Shown here: one piece after another, positions 1-7,720 of the stretch
How positions within the stretch are numbered: position 1 is the stretch's first letter
Layout: each line of letters begins with the position of its first letter
NCBI GenBank assembly: GCA_024635465.1
Contig: JAGXIS010000173.1
Span: 1-18,577, forward strand
From: Bacteroidota bacterium
Lineage (GTDB): Bacteria; Bacteroidota; Rhodothermia; Balneolales; Balneolaceae
Length of the DNA: 18,577 bases
Reading direction: 5' to 3'
Position numbers and translations under genes: made by a program
The notes under the pieces: model-generated
Told to the model about the DNA's origin: nothing
The model's input: the letters and a program-made list of their open reading frames with translations, nothing else
Database searches by the model: none

Positions 1-2673
1 AATTATATCTGAAAGACCGACTAAAGATTGAATCGGATTACGAAGATCATGAGCTATTAATGAAAAGAATTTATCTTTGGTTTGGTTGCTTTTCTCAAGT
101 TCAGCTGCTTGCATTCTTATAAACTCGTTCTTGACTTGAAGATCATTTCTCTCTTGTCTTAAATGAGATGTTTGCTCCTGGATGATATTTTCCAGTTTAC
201 GCTGTTTGTTCAATAGATATCGATAGCGAAGCTGGGTTGCACCATAATAACCACCTGTAATGAGAGCAAGAAAAAGAATAAAAAACCACGGCTGTTCATA
301 GAAAAAAGGTTGAACGGTGATCGATGCGGTAGCCGGCTTCTCACTCCACATCCCGTTATTGTTTGCAGCTATCACTTCAAAGGTATAATCTCCGGCCGGA
401 ACGTCATTATAAGATACCGATCGCTGTCCCGATACTTCATTCCAGGAATCATCAACACCGATCAATCGATACCTGAATCTTGCTTTATCACTGGTGGGAA
501 AGGTGAGGGCACTAAAATTGATGGTGAAACTTTTGTACCCTTTATCGATCATCACTTTATCGGAAGTATATGAATTTCCTCCTGCAGCTATAGATTTGAC
601 CAATACTGTTGGAGGGATTGCTTGGATACTATCCTGATTTTGCATGAAGATGGCGACTCCTTCCTGTGTTGCAAACCAAAAATCTCCATTACTTGTTCTG
701 ATTCCTGCTTCCTGAATCGAACCATTTGCTTCCGGATTACGCATACCCTCCGCCAAGCCGAAATGTAACAGGGTAAATATATCAGACTCATTGTCGAGAT
801 AGGCATTTAGTTCAGACTTGTTGATCTTGAAAATCCCACGGTTTGATGACATCCAAAGCCATCCGTTTTCATCTTGTGATATCCAATGTACGATATGATC
901 GGGTAATCCATCGTCCATATTGATATATGATATCTTTCCATCTTTAAGACGGTTGAGCCCGTTGTTTTCTGAACCAATCCATATGGTGCCGGCATCATAT
1001 TCATCCATATAAATAGATCGGATATTGTCGGAAGAAAGCCCGTCCTCGGTAGTATAATTTGTGAAAGTACCTTCATAAAATCGGGATACTCCACCATCCA
1101 GGCTGCCCGTCCAAAGAGCTCCATCGGGAGCTTCGGTAATATATCTTATCTTAATGCTGGTAAGTCCGTCATCTTTATCATATACAACATGATCTGAGCC
1201 TGAAGGATCGAATTTGATCAAACCGCCATAAGTACCAAGCCACATTTCCCCATTACTGTGAGTATAAATAGAACGGATATCATTAATCTCAACATTATTT
1301 CCGGGAAGGTAATGTTCTAAGCCGTTTGGTGTGATCTTATTTAGTCCTCTTTGATGATGACCAAACCAAATATTCCCGTTTTCATCTTCCCCAATAGCCT
1401 GAACAAATCTTGTTGCGGCTCCATTATCTACATTATAATAAGTGATAGTATCCCCGTCTATCAGGTTCAACCCGTCTCCTCGGGTTCCCACCCAAAACCG
1501 CCCTTGACTGTCTTCCAGCATAGCCAGTATGTTATCACCTGAAAGGCCTTCCGGGGTACCCAGGTTCCGAACTTTACTTTCACTTACAGCAAGGAGGCCG
1601 TTTGCATTGGTTCCAAACCATATATTGCCTTCACGATCTTCAAAAACACTGTTGAAATAATACTCACTGATGTCAGGTATATCATCAAAAGGGCGAATAT
1701 GTCCATCCTCAAATATAGCGAGTGTGCCTGTAGTTCCTATTAGCCAAATTCTTCCTTTCGAATCCACATAGAATTCCCTGAAATATTCAGCTGTTTTTAA
1801 ATGATTGAACTGTAATTTATTAATTTGATTCTCACCTTTATAAAATACTCCCCCCATTGTTAAAATTAATGTCTTACTCTCATCATTGTAAATTTTACGG
1901 ATAGCGTAATTATTGGCAACAGCATATTTATCAGTTTGAACCAACTCTCCATCCTGTAACTCATATACGCCTGCATCGGTACCGGTTGTGATGATCCCAT
2001 TTCTGGTTCTAATCACAGTCCTAAAACGATTGTTTTCCTGTTCAGGGCTTTTATCATATTCAGCTAACAGATCTCCTGCAGGGTTGAATTGAAGTAGACC
2101 GCTGTTCGTAGCTACCCAGATACTTTTATCATAGTCTTCAAAAATATCGTGAATTTGGTTTTGTGCAGGTTCATCACTGTCGTAGAACCTCGCAAACTTA
2201 TCACCATCATATACATACAGTCCGGAATGAGTAATGAACAACATCCTGCCATCTGATAACTCAAACATATGTGTAAGGTCGGAATCGGTGAAGTTTGTTT
2301 GGTTCCCAAAATGGCGAAATTCTCCATTTTCCTTTAAAAGTACACCGCCATATTCCAATGACACCCACATTCGGTCATTGTCCTGAAGATACAATTGGGT
2401 GGTACGATTGTGAGGCATCTCGGGGGTATTGGAAAAACTATAAATATTGAATTCCATCCCATCGAATCTGACAAGTCCGTCATACGTGCTGATCCATAGG
2501 TACCCTAGACTGTCCTGAGCAATATATCCAACAGTATTAACAGGAAGGCCATCTTCAATTGTCCAGTTTTGGGCGGTTAAAGTGGGTTCTTGTTCTAATA
2601 ATGAAAGTTGACGGGCCTCTGCCGACACACAAGTGCATACTAAAGCAAACAGTAAAATACTTTTTCTAATCAT
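1..2673 (-). CDS. Two-component sensor histidine kinase with double seven-bladed propeller and Y_Y_Y domain (partial, 3' end off window)
   Basis: The minus-strand frame is open without a stop for 891 codons from an ATG at 2673 to the left edge. It begins with a signal peptide (residues 1-20, MIRKSILLFALVCTCVSAEA). From about residue 38 to 675 come some 14-15 Reg_prop-type repeats (e.g. EDREGNIWFGTNANGL, EDSQGRFWVGTRGDGLNL), enough for two seven-bladed propellers. A Y_Y_Y domain follows (about 710-790), then one membrane helix (about 795-813, around PWFFILFLALITGG), a predicted coiled coil, and a HisKA H-box, LIAHDLRNPI, with His875 as the phosphoacceptor. This architecture is known for sensors that read an external or periplasmic ligand, often a carbohydrate, and phosphorylate a response regulator; the ligand here is unknown. 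The kinase ATPase domain and any receiver/HTH domains (hybrid HTCS type) lie off the window. An in-frame ATG at 2697 is a possible longer start, but 2673 gives the more typical signal peptide. Confidence 0.93.
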   Translation of the reverse strand, partial: MIRKSILLFALVCTCVSAEARQLSLLEQEPTLTAQNWTIEDGLPVNTVGYIAQDSLGYLWISTYDGLVRFDGMEFNIYSFSNTPEMPHNRTTQLYLQDNDRMWVSLEYGGVLLKENGEFRHFGNQTNFTDSDLTHMFELSDGRMLFITHSGLYVYDGDKFARFYDSDEPAQNQIHDIFEDYDKSIWVATNSGLLQFNPAGDLLAEYDKSPEQENNRFRTVIRTRNGIITTGTDAGVYELQDGELVQTDKYAVANNYAIRKIYNDESKTLILTMGGVFYKGENQINKLQFNHLKTAEYFREFYVDSKGRIWLIGTTGTLAIFEDGHIRPFDDIPDISEYYFNSVFEDREGNIWFGTNANGLLAVSESKVRNLGTPEGLSGDNILAMLEDSQGRFWVGTRGDGLNLIDGDTITYYNVDNGAATRFVQAIGEDENGNIWFGHHQRGLNKITPNGLEHYLPGNNVEINDIRSIYTHSNGEMWLGTYGGLIKFDPSGSDHVVYDKDDGLTSIKIRYITEAPDGALWTGSLDGGVSRFYEGTFTNYTTEDGLSSDNIRSIYMDEYDAGTIWIGSENNGLNRLKDGKISYINMDDGLPDHIVHWISQDENGWLWMSSNRGIFKINKSELNAYLDNESDIFTLLHFGLAEGMRNPEANGSIQEAGIRTSNGDFWFATQEGVAIFMQNQDSIQAIPPTVLVKSIAAGGNSYTSDKVMIDKGYKSFTINFSALTFPTSDKARFRYRLIGVDDSWNEVSGQRSVSYNDVPAGDYTFEVIAANNNGMWSEKPATASITVQPFFYEQPWFFILFLALITGGYYGATQLRYRYLLNKQRKLENIIQEQTSHLRQERNDLQVKNEFIRMQAAELEKSNQTKDKFFSLIAHDLRNPIQSLVGLSDII

Positions 2674-3115
2674 AGTAACAGCGTTCTGAGCACCCATAAA
2701 ACAACCAAAAGTATGGGGGGCTGTTTATTTGTCTTCATAATCTATCACAAAAATCTGAGATAGGTCCCTTCCTGAACATAATATAAACCATTTGCCAATA
2801 CAACAGCACTTGGTGTCTCGAATCTCAGTGTTTTTGCTTCCATATCAAGTTATGAGTTCAACTTCTTCATTTCCCCTTCTCAAAGAAGACTAGGCGTAGT
2901 TGAGACTACTCTCTTCTCACCCAGAGGGGTCGGTGACTGTCGCAGCGTTCCAGCTTTTCCCTGCTCTACGAAGCCTTTTTGGTCTTCATAGCCTCGGCGA
3001 AGTAGACGGCGAAGTAGAGACTTTTCACTTTTCACTTTTCCACTTACCACCGCTTTCCAACATCAGTTCAGTATATTATATTAATAGAACTCAAAAAACT
3101 CTTAAAAAACAGATC
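2674..3115. other. Intergenic region between divergent sensor kinase and yajQ, with repeat-like segments
   Basis: This 442-bp stretch separates two divergently transcribed genes and must hold both promoters, though no convincing -35/-10 or -33/-7 pair could be picked out. Its right half holds simple and inverted repeats (see the repeat entry), including the small inverted repeat GTAGT-tgag-ACTAC at 2896-2909. The plus frame leading into yajQ is open from 2900, but the translation has no family resemblance and crosses the repeats, so it is treated as non-coding. Confidence 0.6.
2964..3045. repeat. Repeat-like intergenic segment: tandem 12-mers, inverted arms and a TTTTCAC tandem
   Basis: CGGCGAAGTAGA occurs twice head to tail (2995-3006 and 3007-3018). 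CTCTAC at 2964-2969 can pair with GTAGAG at 3014-3019, and GCC at 2973-2975 with GGC at 3008-3010, giving a hairpin with a symmetric GAA/GAA internal loop. From 3020 a short unit close to TTTTCAC repeats about three times. The composition differs from the flanking genes and suggests a remnant of a dispersed intergenic repeat. Whether it recurs elsewhere in the genome cannot be seen here. Confidence 0.5.
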
Positions 3116-3604
3116 ATGGCATCATTCGATATTGTAAATGAAATCAACGCACAGGAAGTGGATAATGCGGTAAATAATACATTAAAAGAGGTGTCAACAC
3201 GATACGATTTCAAAGGCCTTCATTCTGAAGTGGAGTTTCATAAAAAGGAGAACCGAATCAGCATGGTTGCTGCTGAGAACATGAAATTGAGAGCCATGAA
3301 GGAGATGCTGATCAAGCATTTTATCAAACGGGGGTTGGAACCGAAAGCATTGGAGTACGGAGAAGAAGAGGGAACCAGTCAGGGTCATGTGAAGATCAGT
3401 ATCACCATCAAAGAGGGTATCGACAGAGAGACGGCCAAAAAGATTGTGAAGGAGATCAAAAATTTAAAACTGAAGGTGCAACCGGCTATTCAGGATGAGC
3501 AGGTGCGTGTATCCGGTAAAAAGATTGATGATCTTCAGGAAGTCATTCAACATCTAAAAGCGAAAAGTTTCGGTATTCCCCTTCAGTTTACCAACTTGAA
3601 GTAG
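3116..3604 (+). CDS. yajQ: YajQ family nucleotide-binding protein
   Basis: The 162-residue protein starts MASFDIVNEINAQEVDNAVN and carries the family's hallmark segments: STRYDFKG near residue 27, the KEMLIKHFIKRG stretch, the KISITIKEGIDRETAKKIVK block and the QVRVSGKKIDDLQEVI C-terminal half. Length and ends fit the usual ~160-residue YajQ family of two duplicated ferredoxin-like domains, a cytoplasmic protein reported to bind nucleotides, and cyclic di-GMP in some species. Its role in this organism is unknown. The start at 3116 is chosen because family homology begins exactly there; the frame is open for 72 codons upstream, but those run through repeat-like DNA. No Shine-Dalgarno site is evident. 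It stands alone on the plus strand, convergent with the TPR gene. Confidence 0.93.
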   Translation: MASFDIVNEINAQEVDNAVNNTLKEVSTRYDFKGLHSEVEFHKKENRISMVAAENMKLRAMKEMLIKHFIKRGLEPKALEYGEEEGTSQGHVKISITIKEGIDRETAKKIVKEIKNLKLKVQPAIQDEQVRVSGKKIDDLQEVIQHLKAKSFGIPLQFTNLK

Positions 3605-3668
3605 GGATGAGCTCTTTCATAGCTAAATGGTAGCTTTAGAACAATGAATGTATAGATTATCGAAGGAA

Positions 3669-3717
3669 ATCCCGGCCAGACTCTTCCTACGTTTCACTAC
3701 TTAGAATTGTCCGGGAT
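3669..3717. repeat. Inverted repeat with ATCCCGG / CCGGGAT ends, possible REP-like element
   Basis: ATCCCGG (3669-3675) and CCGGGAT (3711-3717) form a perfect 7-bp inverted repeat around a 35-base centre, placed between the 3' ends of yajQ and the TPR gene. Read on the minus strand it begins GTCATCCCGG and ends CCGGGATTTCC, a pattern like the dispersed extragenic palindromes known from many bacterial genomes. It has no adjacent T tract, so a classical terminator role is unlikely, although it might protect the 3' ends of the two convergent mRNAs. Confidence 0.5.
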
Positions 3718-3737
3718 GACGTAGTTGGGTGGAGTTC

Positions 3738-4280
3738 TCAATCCTCAAGCAACTCTCTCACATACTCATTATCAGGGTCCATTTTGAGAGCCTGCTCGTA
3801 GTAGGTTCTTGCTTTTGCGTCGTGACCCCCTTTTTTCATCAGGTCGCCCATTAGAATCCAGTTTTCGACATCTCTGGGTTCTGCCCGAATTCGATCGAGC
3901 AGATAGGCGATCGCCTCCTGACCTTTTTCTATCATCAGTTTATAGAGAACGATATTTCTATGAGCAGAGGGTAAGTTATCGAGTGCGATCGCTTTTTCAA
4001 GATCAGTGTGAGCGTTCTCAGGCTCATCTTTATTGAGATGTGCATAACCCCTCAGGTTGTAGAGCCGACCATCCTCAGGATCCAGTTCGATCGCTTTATT
4101 GAGCGATTTGATGCTGGCGTCCCATTGATTTAATTTCTGCATTACTTCCGCTTCCAGGGTAAACCCTTCCGGCGCTTTTGGATTCAATTTTTGAAGATCT
4201 CTGGCCATATCAAGGCTTCTATCCAGATCCTTCTCATGAAGTAGCTCATAGCCTTGTTTATGTTTCTCTTCAAAATTCAT
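3738..4280 (-). CDS. TPR repeat protein, unknown specific role
   Basis: The 180-residue, soluble, largely helical protein has recognisable tetratricopeptide repeats: KLNQWDASIKSLNKAIELDP (about 50-69), the following unit ending ENAHTDLEKAIALDN, a degenerate unit, and GHDAKARTYYEQALKMDPDN near the C terminus. There is no signal peptide or membrane helix. TPRs are protein-interaction scaffolds, so no reaction can be assigned. Its start ATG overlaps the stop of the upstream DUF4834-type gene by 4 bp (ATGA), which implies translational coupling and shared regulation with the dNK-DUF4834 pair. It is the last gene of the folB-folK-dNK-DUF4834-TPR cluster. Confidence 0.85.
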   Translation of the reverse strand: MNFEEKHKQGYELLHEKDLDRSLDMARDLQKLNPKAPEGFTLEAEVMQKLNQWDASIKSLNKAIELDPEDGRLYNLRGYAHLNKDEPENAHTDLEKAIALDNLPSAHRNIVLYKLMIEKGQEAIAYLLDRIRAEPRDVENWILMGDLMKKGGHDAKARTYYEQALKMDPDNEYVRELLED

Positions 4281-4498
4281 TTACTATCCTCTTTTTTCGA
4301 TTTTTCGGTTATATCCTCATACTCTGCCTCTTCAATTTCATCCAGCCTGGGTTTTCCATTCTGGTCAGAACCGGAATTCCCACGATTCTGGAAATTACCG
4401 AAATGAAAACGGATTGAGGATCGCTTTTTTCTTTTGGGGCCTTGTATCAATCTGATCACAAGGTATATAAATAAAATAATGAGTAACCAACGTATCAT
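4277..4498 (-). CDS. Small single-pass membrane protein, DUF4834-like
   Basis: This 73-residue protein has an N-terminal hydrophobic helix (RWLLIILFIYLVIRLIQ, about residues 3-19), a basic patch (KRKKRSS), then a polar, acidic tail ending EYEDITEKSKKEDSK. Size and layout match the small DUF4834 proteins of Bacteroidota, whose function is unknown; the assignment is by layout and context and not by strong motifs. The ATG overlaps the dNK stop codon by one base (TAATG), and its own TGA overlaps the TPR start (ATGA), so three genes are read as one coupled unit. It is likely an inner-membrane protein with a cytoplasmic tail. Confidence 0.75.
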   Translation of the reverse strand: MIRWLLIILFIYLVIRLIQGPKRKKRSSIRFHFGNFQNRGNSGSDQNGKPRLDEIEEAEYEDITEKSKKEDSK

Positions 4499-5142
4499 TA
4501 ATCCGGGATAATTTGAATGTGAGTATTACTTCTTATGGGTTGATCAAATATCTGTTCTTCAATATAAGAGAGATGACTTGGATTATTTACAAAATCAATC
4601 TCTGTTGCATTAATAATGATCAGTGGTGCTTTTGTATAGTGATAAAAATAGTGATTATAGGCATCACAAAGCTCTTGTAAATAGTCCGGGGTGATATGTT
4701 TTTCATAATCGCGTCCACGGTTATCGATGTTGTTCATCAATCTTGAAACTGTACTCTGAAGATAAATAACCAAATCGGGTTTTGCAGAAATACCTGCCAT
4801 GATTCCAAAAATATTATCATATAGGGCAATTTCATCATCATCTAAATTAAGCCTGGCAAATATTCTATCTTTTTCAAAAATATAGTCTGATATAACAAAC
4901 TGATCGAAAAGATCCGGGGTTGTCATCTCTTGCTGCTGTTTAAATCGGCTTGCCAAAAAAGCCAGCTGTGTCTGAAATGCATAACGTTTACGGTCCTCAT
5001 AAAATTTCGGAAGAAACGGATTCTCCTCAAACTGTTCCAGTACGAGTCGTGCTCCGTTTCGTTCAGAGAGTGCTCTCGCAAGAGATGTTTTACCTGCACC
5101 GATCACGCCTTCTATGGCTATGAAGTCAAATTGATTTGGCAT
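4498..5142 (-). CDS. Deoxynucleoside kinase (dNK/dGK-dAK family)
   Basis: The 214-residue protein has the P-loop GVIGAGKT (12-19), the substrate/catalytic segment SDYIFEKDRIFA (85-96, the counterpart of the D/E-R motif of deoxynucleoside kinases), and the RGRDYE LID-type arginine motif (142-147) followed by the YLQELCDAYNHYF helix. The family phosphorylates deoxynucleosides to monophosphates with ATP in the cytoplasmic salvage pathway; which base is preferred cannot be read from these motifs. It lies 39 bp downstream of folK and is coupled to the DUF4834-type gene. Start ATG at 5142 places the P-loop at the normal distance from the N terminus. Confidence 0.9.
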   Translation of the reverse strand: MPNQFDFIAIEGVIGAGKTSLARALSERNGARLVLEQFEENPFLPKFYEDRKRYAFQTQLAFLASRFKQQQEMTTPDLFDQFVISDYIFEKDRIFARLNLDDDEIALYDNIFGIMAGISAKPDLVIYLQSTVSRLMNNIDNRGRDYEKHITPDYLQELCDAYNHYFYHYTKAPLIIINATEIDFVNNPSHLSYIEEQIFDQPIRSNTHIQIIPD

Positions 5143-5181
5143 TCGCTATAATAATTTGTGATACCCTAAGATAAAAACAAT

Positions 5182-5670
5182 TTACCATCTATCATTCGTT
5201 TTCTGAAGTTCCATTTCGGGTGCGTTTTTAATCAATTCGTCTAACGATAACTGAAACTGTGGATCTATCCAACCATCATCAATTTCCTTCATGGGAAGGA
5301 GTACAAAGAGTCGCTTGTGATATTCCCTGTGTGGGATGATCAGTGTATCATCTTCATAAACACGATTACCAAAACGGATAATATCCATATCTAAAATTCG
5401 AGGTCCCCAGCGAGTCGGATTGGCATCCCTGCCTGAGAGTTGCTCAAATTCTTTTAATTTTTTGAGCAGTTCTATGGGTGTTAACCGGGTCGTTATTTTT
5501 GCAGCGGTGTTGAGAAACCTGTATTTGGCTCCGCCCACCGGTTCAGATTCCCAAACAGAGGCTCTTTCTACCTCAGAATCAGAAAGTGAATCCAGAAATA
5601 AACCGGCGTTGCGAATCATTTTGAGTTTGTCGCCCAGGTTACTGCCAACAGCGATGATTACCTCTTCCAT
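5182..5670 (-). CDS. folK: 2-amino-4-hydroxy-6-hydroxymethyldihydropteridine pyrophosphokinase (HPPK)
   Basis: FolK transfers pyrophosphate from ATP to 6-hydroxymethyl-7,8-dihydropterin in cytoplasmic folate synthesis, the step after FolB. The 162-residue protein starts with the typical VIIAVGSNLGDKLKMI, contains ESEPVGGAKYRFLNTAAKI (pterin-site loop) and GRDANPTRWGPRILDMDII, in which R91, D94 and D96 belong to the HPPK signature that binds ATP and magnesium. IPHREYHKRLFVLLPM follows as usual. The gene overlaps the end of folB by 13 bp, so the two are co-transcribed and probably translationally coupled. All expected key residues are present. Confidence 0.96.
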   Translation of the reverse strand: MEEVIIAVGSNLGDKLKMIRNAGLFLDSLSDSEVERASVWESEPVGGAKYRFLNTAAKITTRLTPIELLKKLKEFEQLSGRDANPTRWGPRILDMDIIRFGNRVYEDDTLIIPHREYHKRLFVLLPMKEIDDGWIDPQFQLSLDELIKNAPEMELQKTNDRW

Positions 5671-6017
5671 TTCATCGTTATTTCAGCATAAGCTGCCGGG
5701 GTTTTTATAGGGGGGTTCAACTTCCTGACAGTCACGGCGAGTTTTTTCACGTGGGGTGAACGTTCGAAAAGTTGATCCCCAATCTTTTTGCAGAGGGTTT
5801 CAATTAGCTTTTCGGGCTCGCCGGATAGAATATTGCCGGCAATTTCTTCGACGATTTCATAGTTAAAAGTCTTATCCAGGTTATCATTCTCAATGGCGGA
5901 TTTGAATTCACCTTTAGCAGTTACATCTACTTCAAATTCATTCCCATCCTCTCGCTCGCGATCATAATAACCGTGAAGCCCAATAAATTTTAAGGATTTG
6001 ATAGTAATTTTATCCAA
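5658..6017 (-). CDS. folB: Dihydroneopterin aldolase, TTG start
   Basis: FolB converts 7,8-dihydroneopterin to 6-hydroxymethyl-7,8-dihydropterin and glycolaldehyde, feeding FolK directly. The 119-residue protein shows the family pattern: FIGLHGYYDRER (11-22), FEVDV (28-32), the LIETL segment with Glu73 and VRKLNPPI with the catalytic-type Lys99. The only suitable start is TTG at 6017; no in-frame ATG lies nearby, and a GGAG site seven bases upstream (6025-6028 on the complement) supports it. It overlaps folK by 13 bp and begins 104 bp downstream of the dnaA stop with no visible terminator between, so it may be read through from dnaA. Confidence 0.93.
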   Translation of the reverse strand: MDKITIKSLKFIGLHGYYDREREDGNEFEVDVTAKGEFKSAIENDNLDKTFNYEIVEEIAGNILSGEPEKLIETLCKKIGDQLFERSPHVKKLAVTVRKLNPPIKTPAAYAEITMKWKR

Positions 6018-6024
6018 AGAATGT

Positions 6025-6028
6025 CTCC
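6025..6028 (-). promoter_or_regulatory. Ribosome binding site supporting the folB TTG start
   Basis: On the minus strand GGAG lies seven bases before the TTG at 6017. It decides the start, as no ATG is available in this frame near the conserved N terminus. Confidence 0.65.
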
Positions 6029-6120
6029 GTTTTAAAATTATCTAAAAATAGACATATCATAACTCGAAAACATGGGAAATATGGATTCTTAAACGAACAA
6101 CAAAGAGATTAAAATTCCCG

Positions 6121-7566
6121 TCAGAGAGTGGCCACTTCAATTTTTTGCTCCAGTTCTTGAAGCATTCGTTTATGCTTCGGACTGGTGGACAGTCGTTCTT
6201 CAACGGTTGATATCGCGTGAATAACCGTAGAGTGATCACGCCCTCCAAATTGAAGACCAATCGTTTTCAGGCTTGATTTGGTATATTTTTTAGCGAGAAA
6301 CATCGCAATCTGCCTGGCCTCCACGATCTCCTGCTTCCGGGTTTTCTCGCGGACTTTATTGGTATCAATGCCGAAGTAATCGCATACATAGTTTTGTATG
6401 AACTCAATGGATATCTGAGAATTTGAGCTTTTCACCATATCCTTCAAAACCGATTTTGCCATCAAAAGGTCGATTTCATCTACATGTTTTAAAGAGGCGG
6501 TAGCAAGCAGTTTGATTACGGCCCCTTCCAGATCTCTTACGTTGGATTTAAAATTATAGGCTATAAATTCGATGATTTCGGAGTCTAAAGTGATTCCATT
6601 ATCGTTAGCCTTTCTTTCCAAAATAGCGTAACGGGTCTCGAATTCCGGTATCTGCAGGTCTGCACTGAGACCCCAGCTGAATCGGGAGATCAATCGTTCT
6701 TCAATATCAGGAATATCTTTAGGAGGTCGGTCACTGCTTAAAATGATCTGCTTACCATCCTGATGCAAGGCATTAAAAATATGGAAAAACTCCTCCTGTG
6801 TTTTCTCCTTCCCGCTAAAAAACTGGATATCATCCACGATCAGGACATCGATATTACGATAGAACAGAGAGAATTCACTTGCTCTGTTATTTCGAATGGC
6901 TTGTACAAATTCATTAGTGAAGGTTTCAGAAGAGACATAAAGAACTGACTGTTCATCACCATACATCTGTTTTACTTTATTACCGATACTCTGAATTAAG
7001 TGAGTTTTCCCGAGACCGGTGCCTCCATAAACAAAGAGTGGGTTAAAAGAATTTTTCCCCGGATTGTCTGCAATAGCCATCGCTGCTGAACGAGCCAATC
7101 GATTGCAATCTCCCTCGATATATCGCTCAAATACATAGTTGTTATTCAAGTTTGAGTCGATGTTCATTTTGCGAATACCCGGAATCACAAAAGGGTTTTC
7201 AATTTTACCGGGGTGGTAGTCGGAAAAGGTGTTCATCTCCTGAGGTTTCGCCGGCGGCATAGGTCTTTGGGGAAGACGAATGGATCGATTCTCTTCCAGC
7301 CGATCTGATCTTTCTACCAGAACGGAATATTCAAGTTTTCCATCTGAACCAATCACTTTTGCAATCGTAGATCGAAGCATATTATAGTAGTGCTCTTCAA
7401 GCCATTCGTACCAGAACTGACTGGGTACTTGAATGGTTAGAGTGTCCCCTTCCAACCTGAGTGGTTTGATAGGCTCAAACCACGACTTATATTTTTGATA
7501 GCTGATGTTGTCTTGGATTATCTCCAGGCACTCATTCCAAGCATTTTCAGCAGTCAGATTATTCAA
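6121..7566 (-). CDS. dnaA: Chromosomal replication initiator protein DnaA, TTG start
   Basis: DnaA binds boxes in oriC, forms an ATP-dependent filament, melts the origin and recruits DnaB. The 481 residues show domain I (about 1-85, WNECLEIIQDNISYQKYKSW), a short variable linker (about 86-140), the AAA+ domain with Walker A GGTGLGKT (181-188), Walker B VDDIQ (245-249) and RFSWGL with the sensor/arginine region near 295, and the C-terminal DNA-binding domain with signature GRDHSTVIHA (442-451). The start is TTG at 7566: an in-frame stop occurs upstream, no ATG lies between, and GGAGG sits nine bases before it. DnaA boxes directly upstream suggest autoregulation. The gene runs away from the putative oriC at 7567-7939. 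All catalytic motifs are intact. Confidence 0.98.
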   Translation of the reverse strand: MNNLTAENAWNECLEIIQDNISYQKYKSWFEPIKPLRLEGDTLTIQVPSQFWYEWLEEHYYNMLRSTIAKVIGSDGKLEYSVLVERSDRLEENRSIRLPQRPMPPAKPQEMNTFSDYHPGKIENPFVIPGIRKMNIDSNLNNNYVFERYIEGDCNRLARSAAMAIADNPGKNSFNPLFVYGGTGLGKTHLIQSIGNKVKQMYGDEQSVLYVSSETFTNEFVQAIRNNRASEFSLFYRNIDVLIVDDIQFFSGKEKTQEEFFHIFNALHQDGKQIILSSDRPPKDIPDIEERLISRFSWGLSADLQIPEFETRYAILERKANDNGITLDSEIIEFIAYNFKSNVRDLEGAVIKLLATASLKHVDEIDLLMAKSVLKDMVKSSNSQISIEFIQNYVCDYFGIDTNKVREKTRKQEIVEARQIAMFLAKKYTKSSLKTIGLQFGGRDHSTVIHAISTVEERLSTSPKHKRMLQELEQKIEVATL

Positions 7567-7575
7567 TGTAAGATG

Positions 7576-7580
7576 CCTCC
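7576..7580 (-). promoter_or_regulatory. Ribosome binding site for dnaA
   Basis: A full GGAGG on the minus strand is separated by nine bases from the TTG start of dnaA. It is among the best Shine-Dalgarno matches I noticed in the window, and it compensates for the weak initiation codon. Confidence 0.75.
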
Positions 7581-7614
7581 AGAAACATATTTTTTTATTC
7601 TACTTCCCACTTGG

Positions 7615-7623
7615 TTATCCACA
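7615..7623 (+). promoter_or_regulatory. DnaA box, exact TTATCCACA
   Basis: Exact consensus, 49 bp upstream of the dnaA start, close enough for DnaA bound here to repress its own transcription or act as an outer origin box. Confidence 0.8.
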
Positions 7624-7711
7624 ACTCATTGCGCAGCGGTTCTTAATTCTCGAAGTAAAATGAGAATTTCTTAGTCACAAATCAAAATTATTTTCGCAAC
7701 TTTTATGAAAG

Positions 7712-7720
7712 TTATCCACA
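7712..7720 (+). promoter_or_regulatory. DnaA box, exact TTATCCACA
   Basis: Exact consensus in the middle of the intergenic region, bordering the AT-rich tract that follows at 7721. Confidence 0.8.

Noticed and set aside
588..1124. Two minus-strand open frames of 72 and 105 codons, plus another at 2112-2327
   Set aside because: They are out of frame with the continuous 891-codon sensor kinase, whose propeller motifs are unbroken over the whole stretch.
2995..3045. A CRISPR-like array
   Set aside because: The repeats are directly adjacent, with no spacers of regular length, and no cas genes are nearby.
2900..3115. A 72-codon N-terminal extension of yajQ
   Set aside because: YajQ homology starts exactly at the ATG at 3116, and the extension runs through tandem and inverted repeats.
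6057..6260. A minus-strand frame overlapping the dnaA 3' end
   Set aside because: It lies mostly within the DnaA DNA-binding domain in another frame and has no family features.
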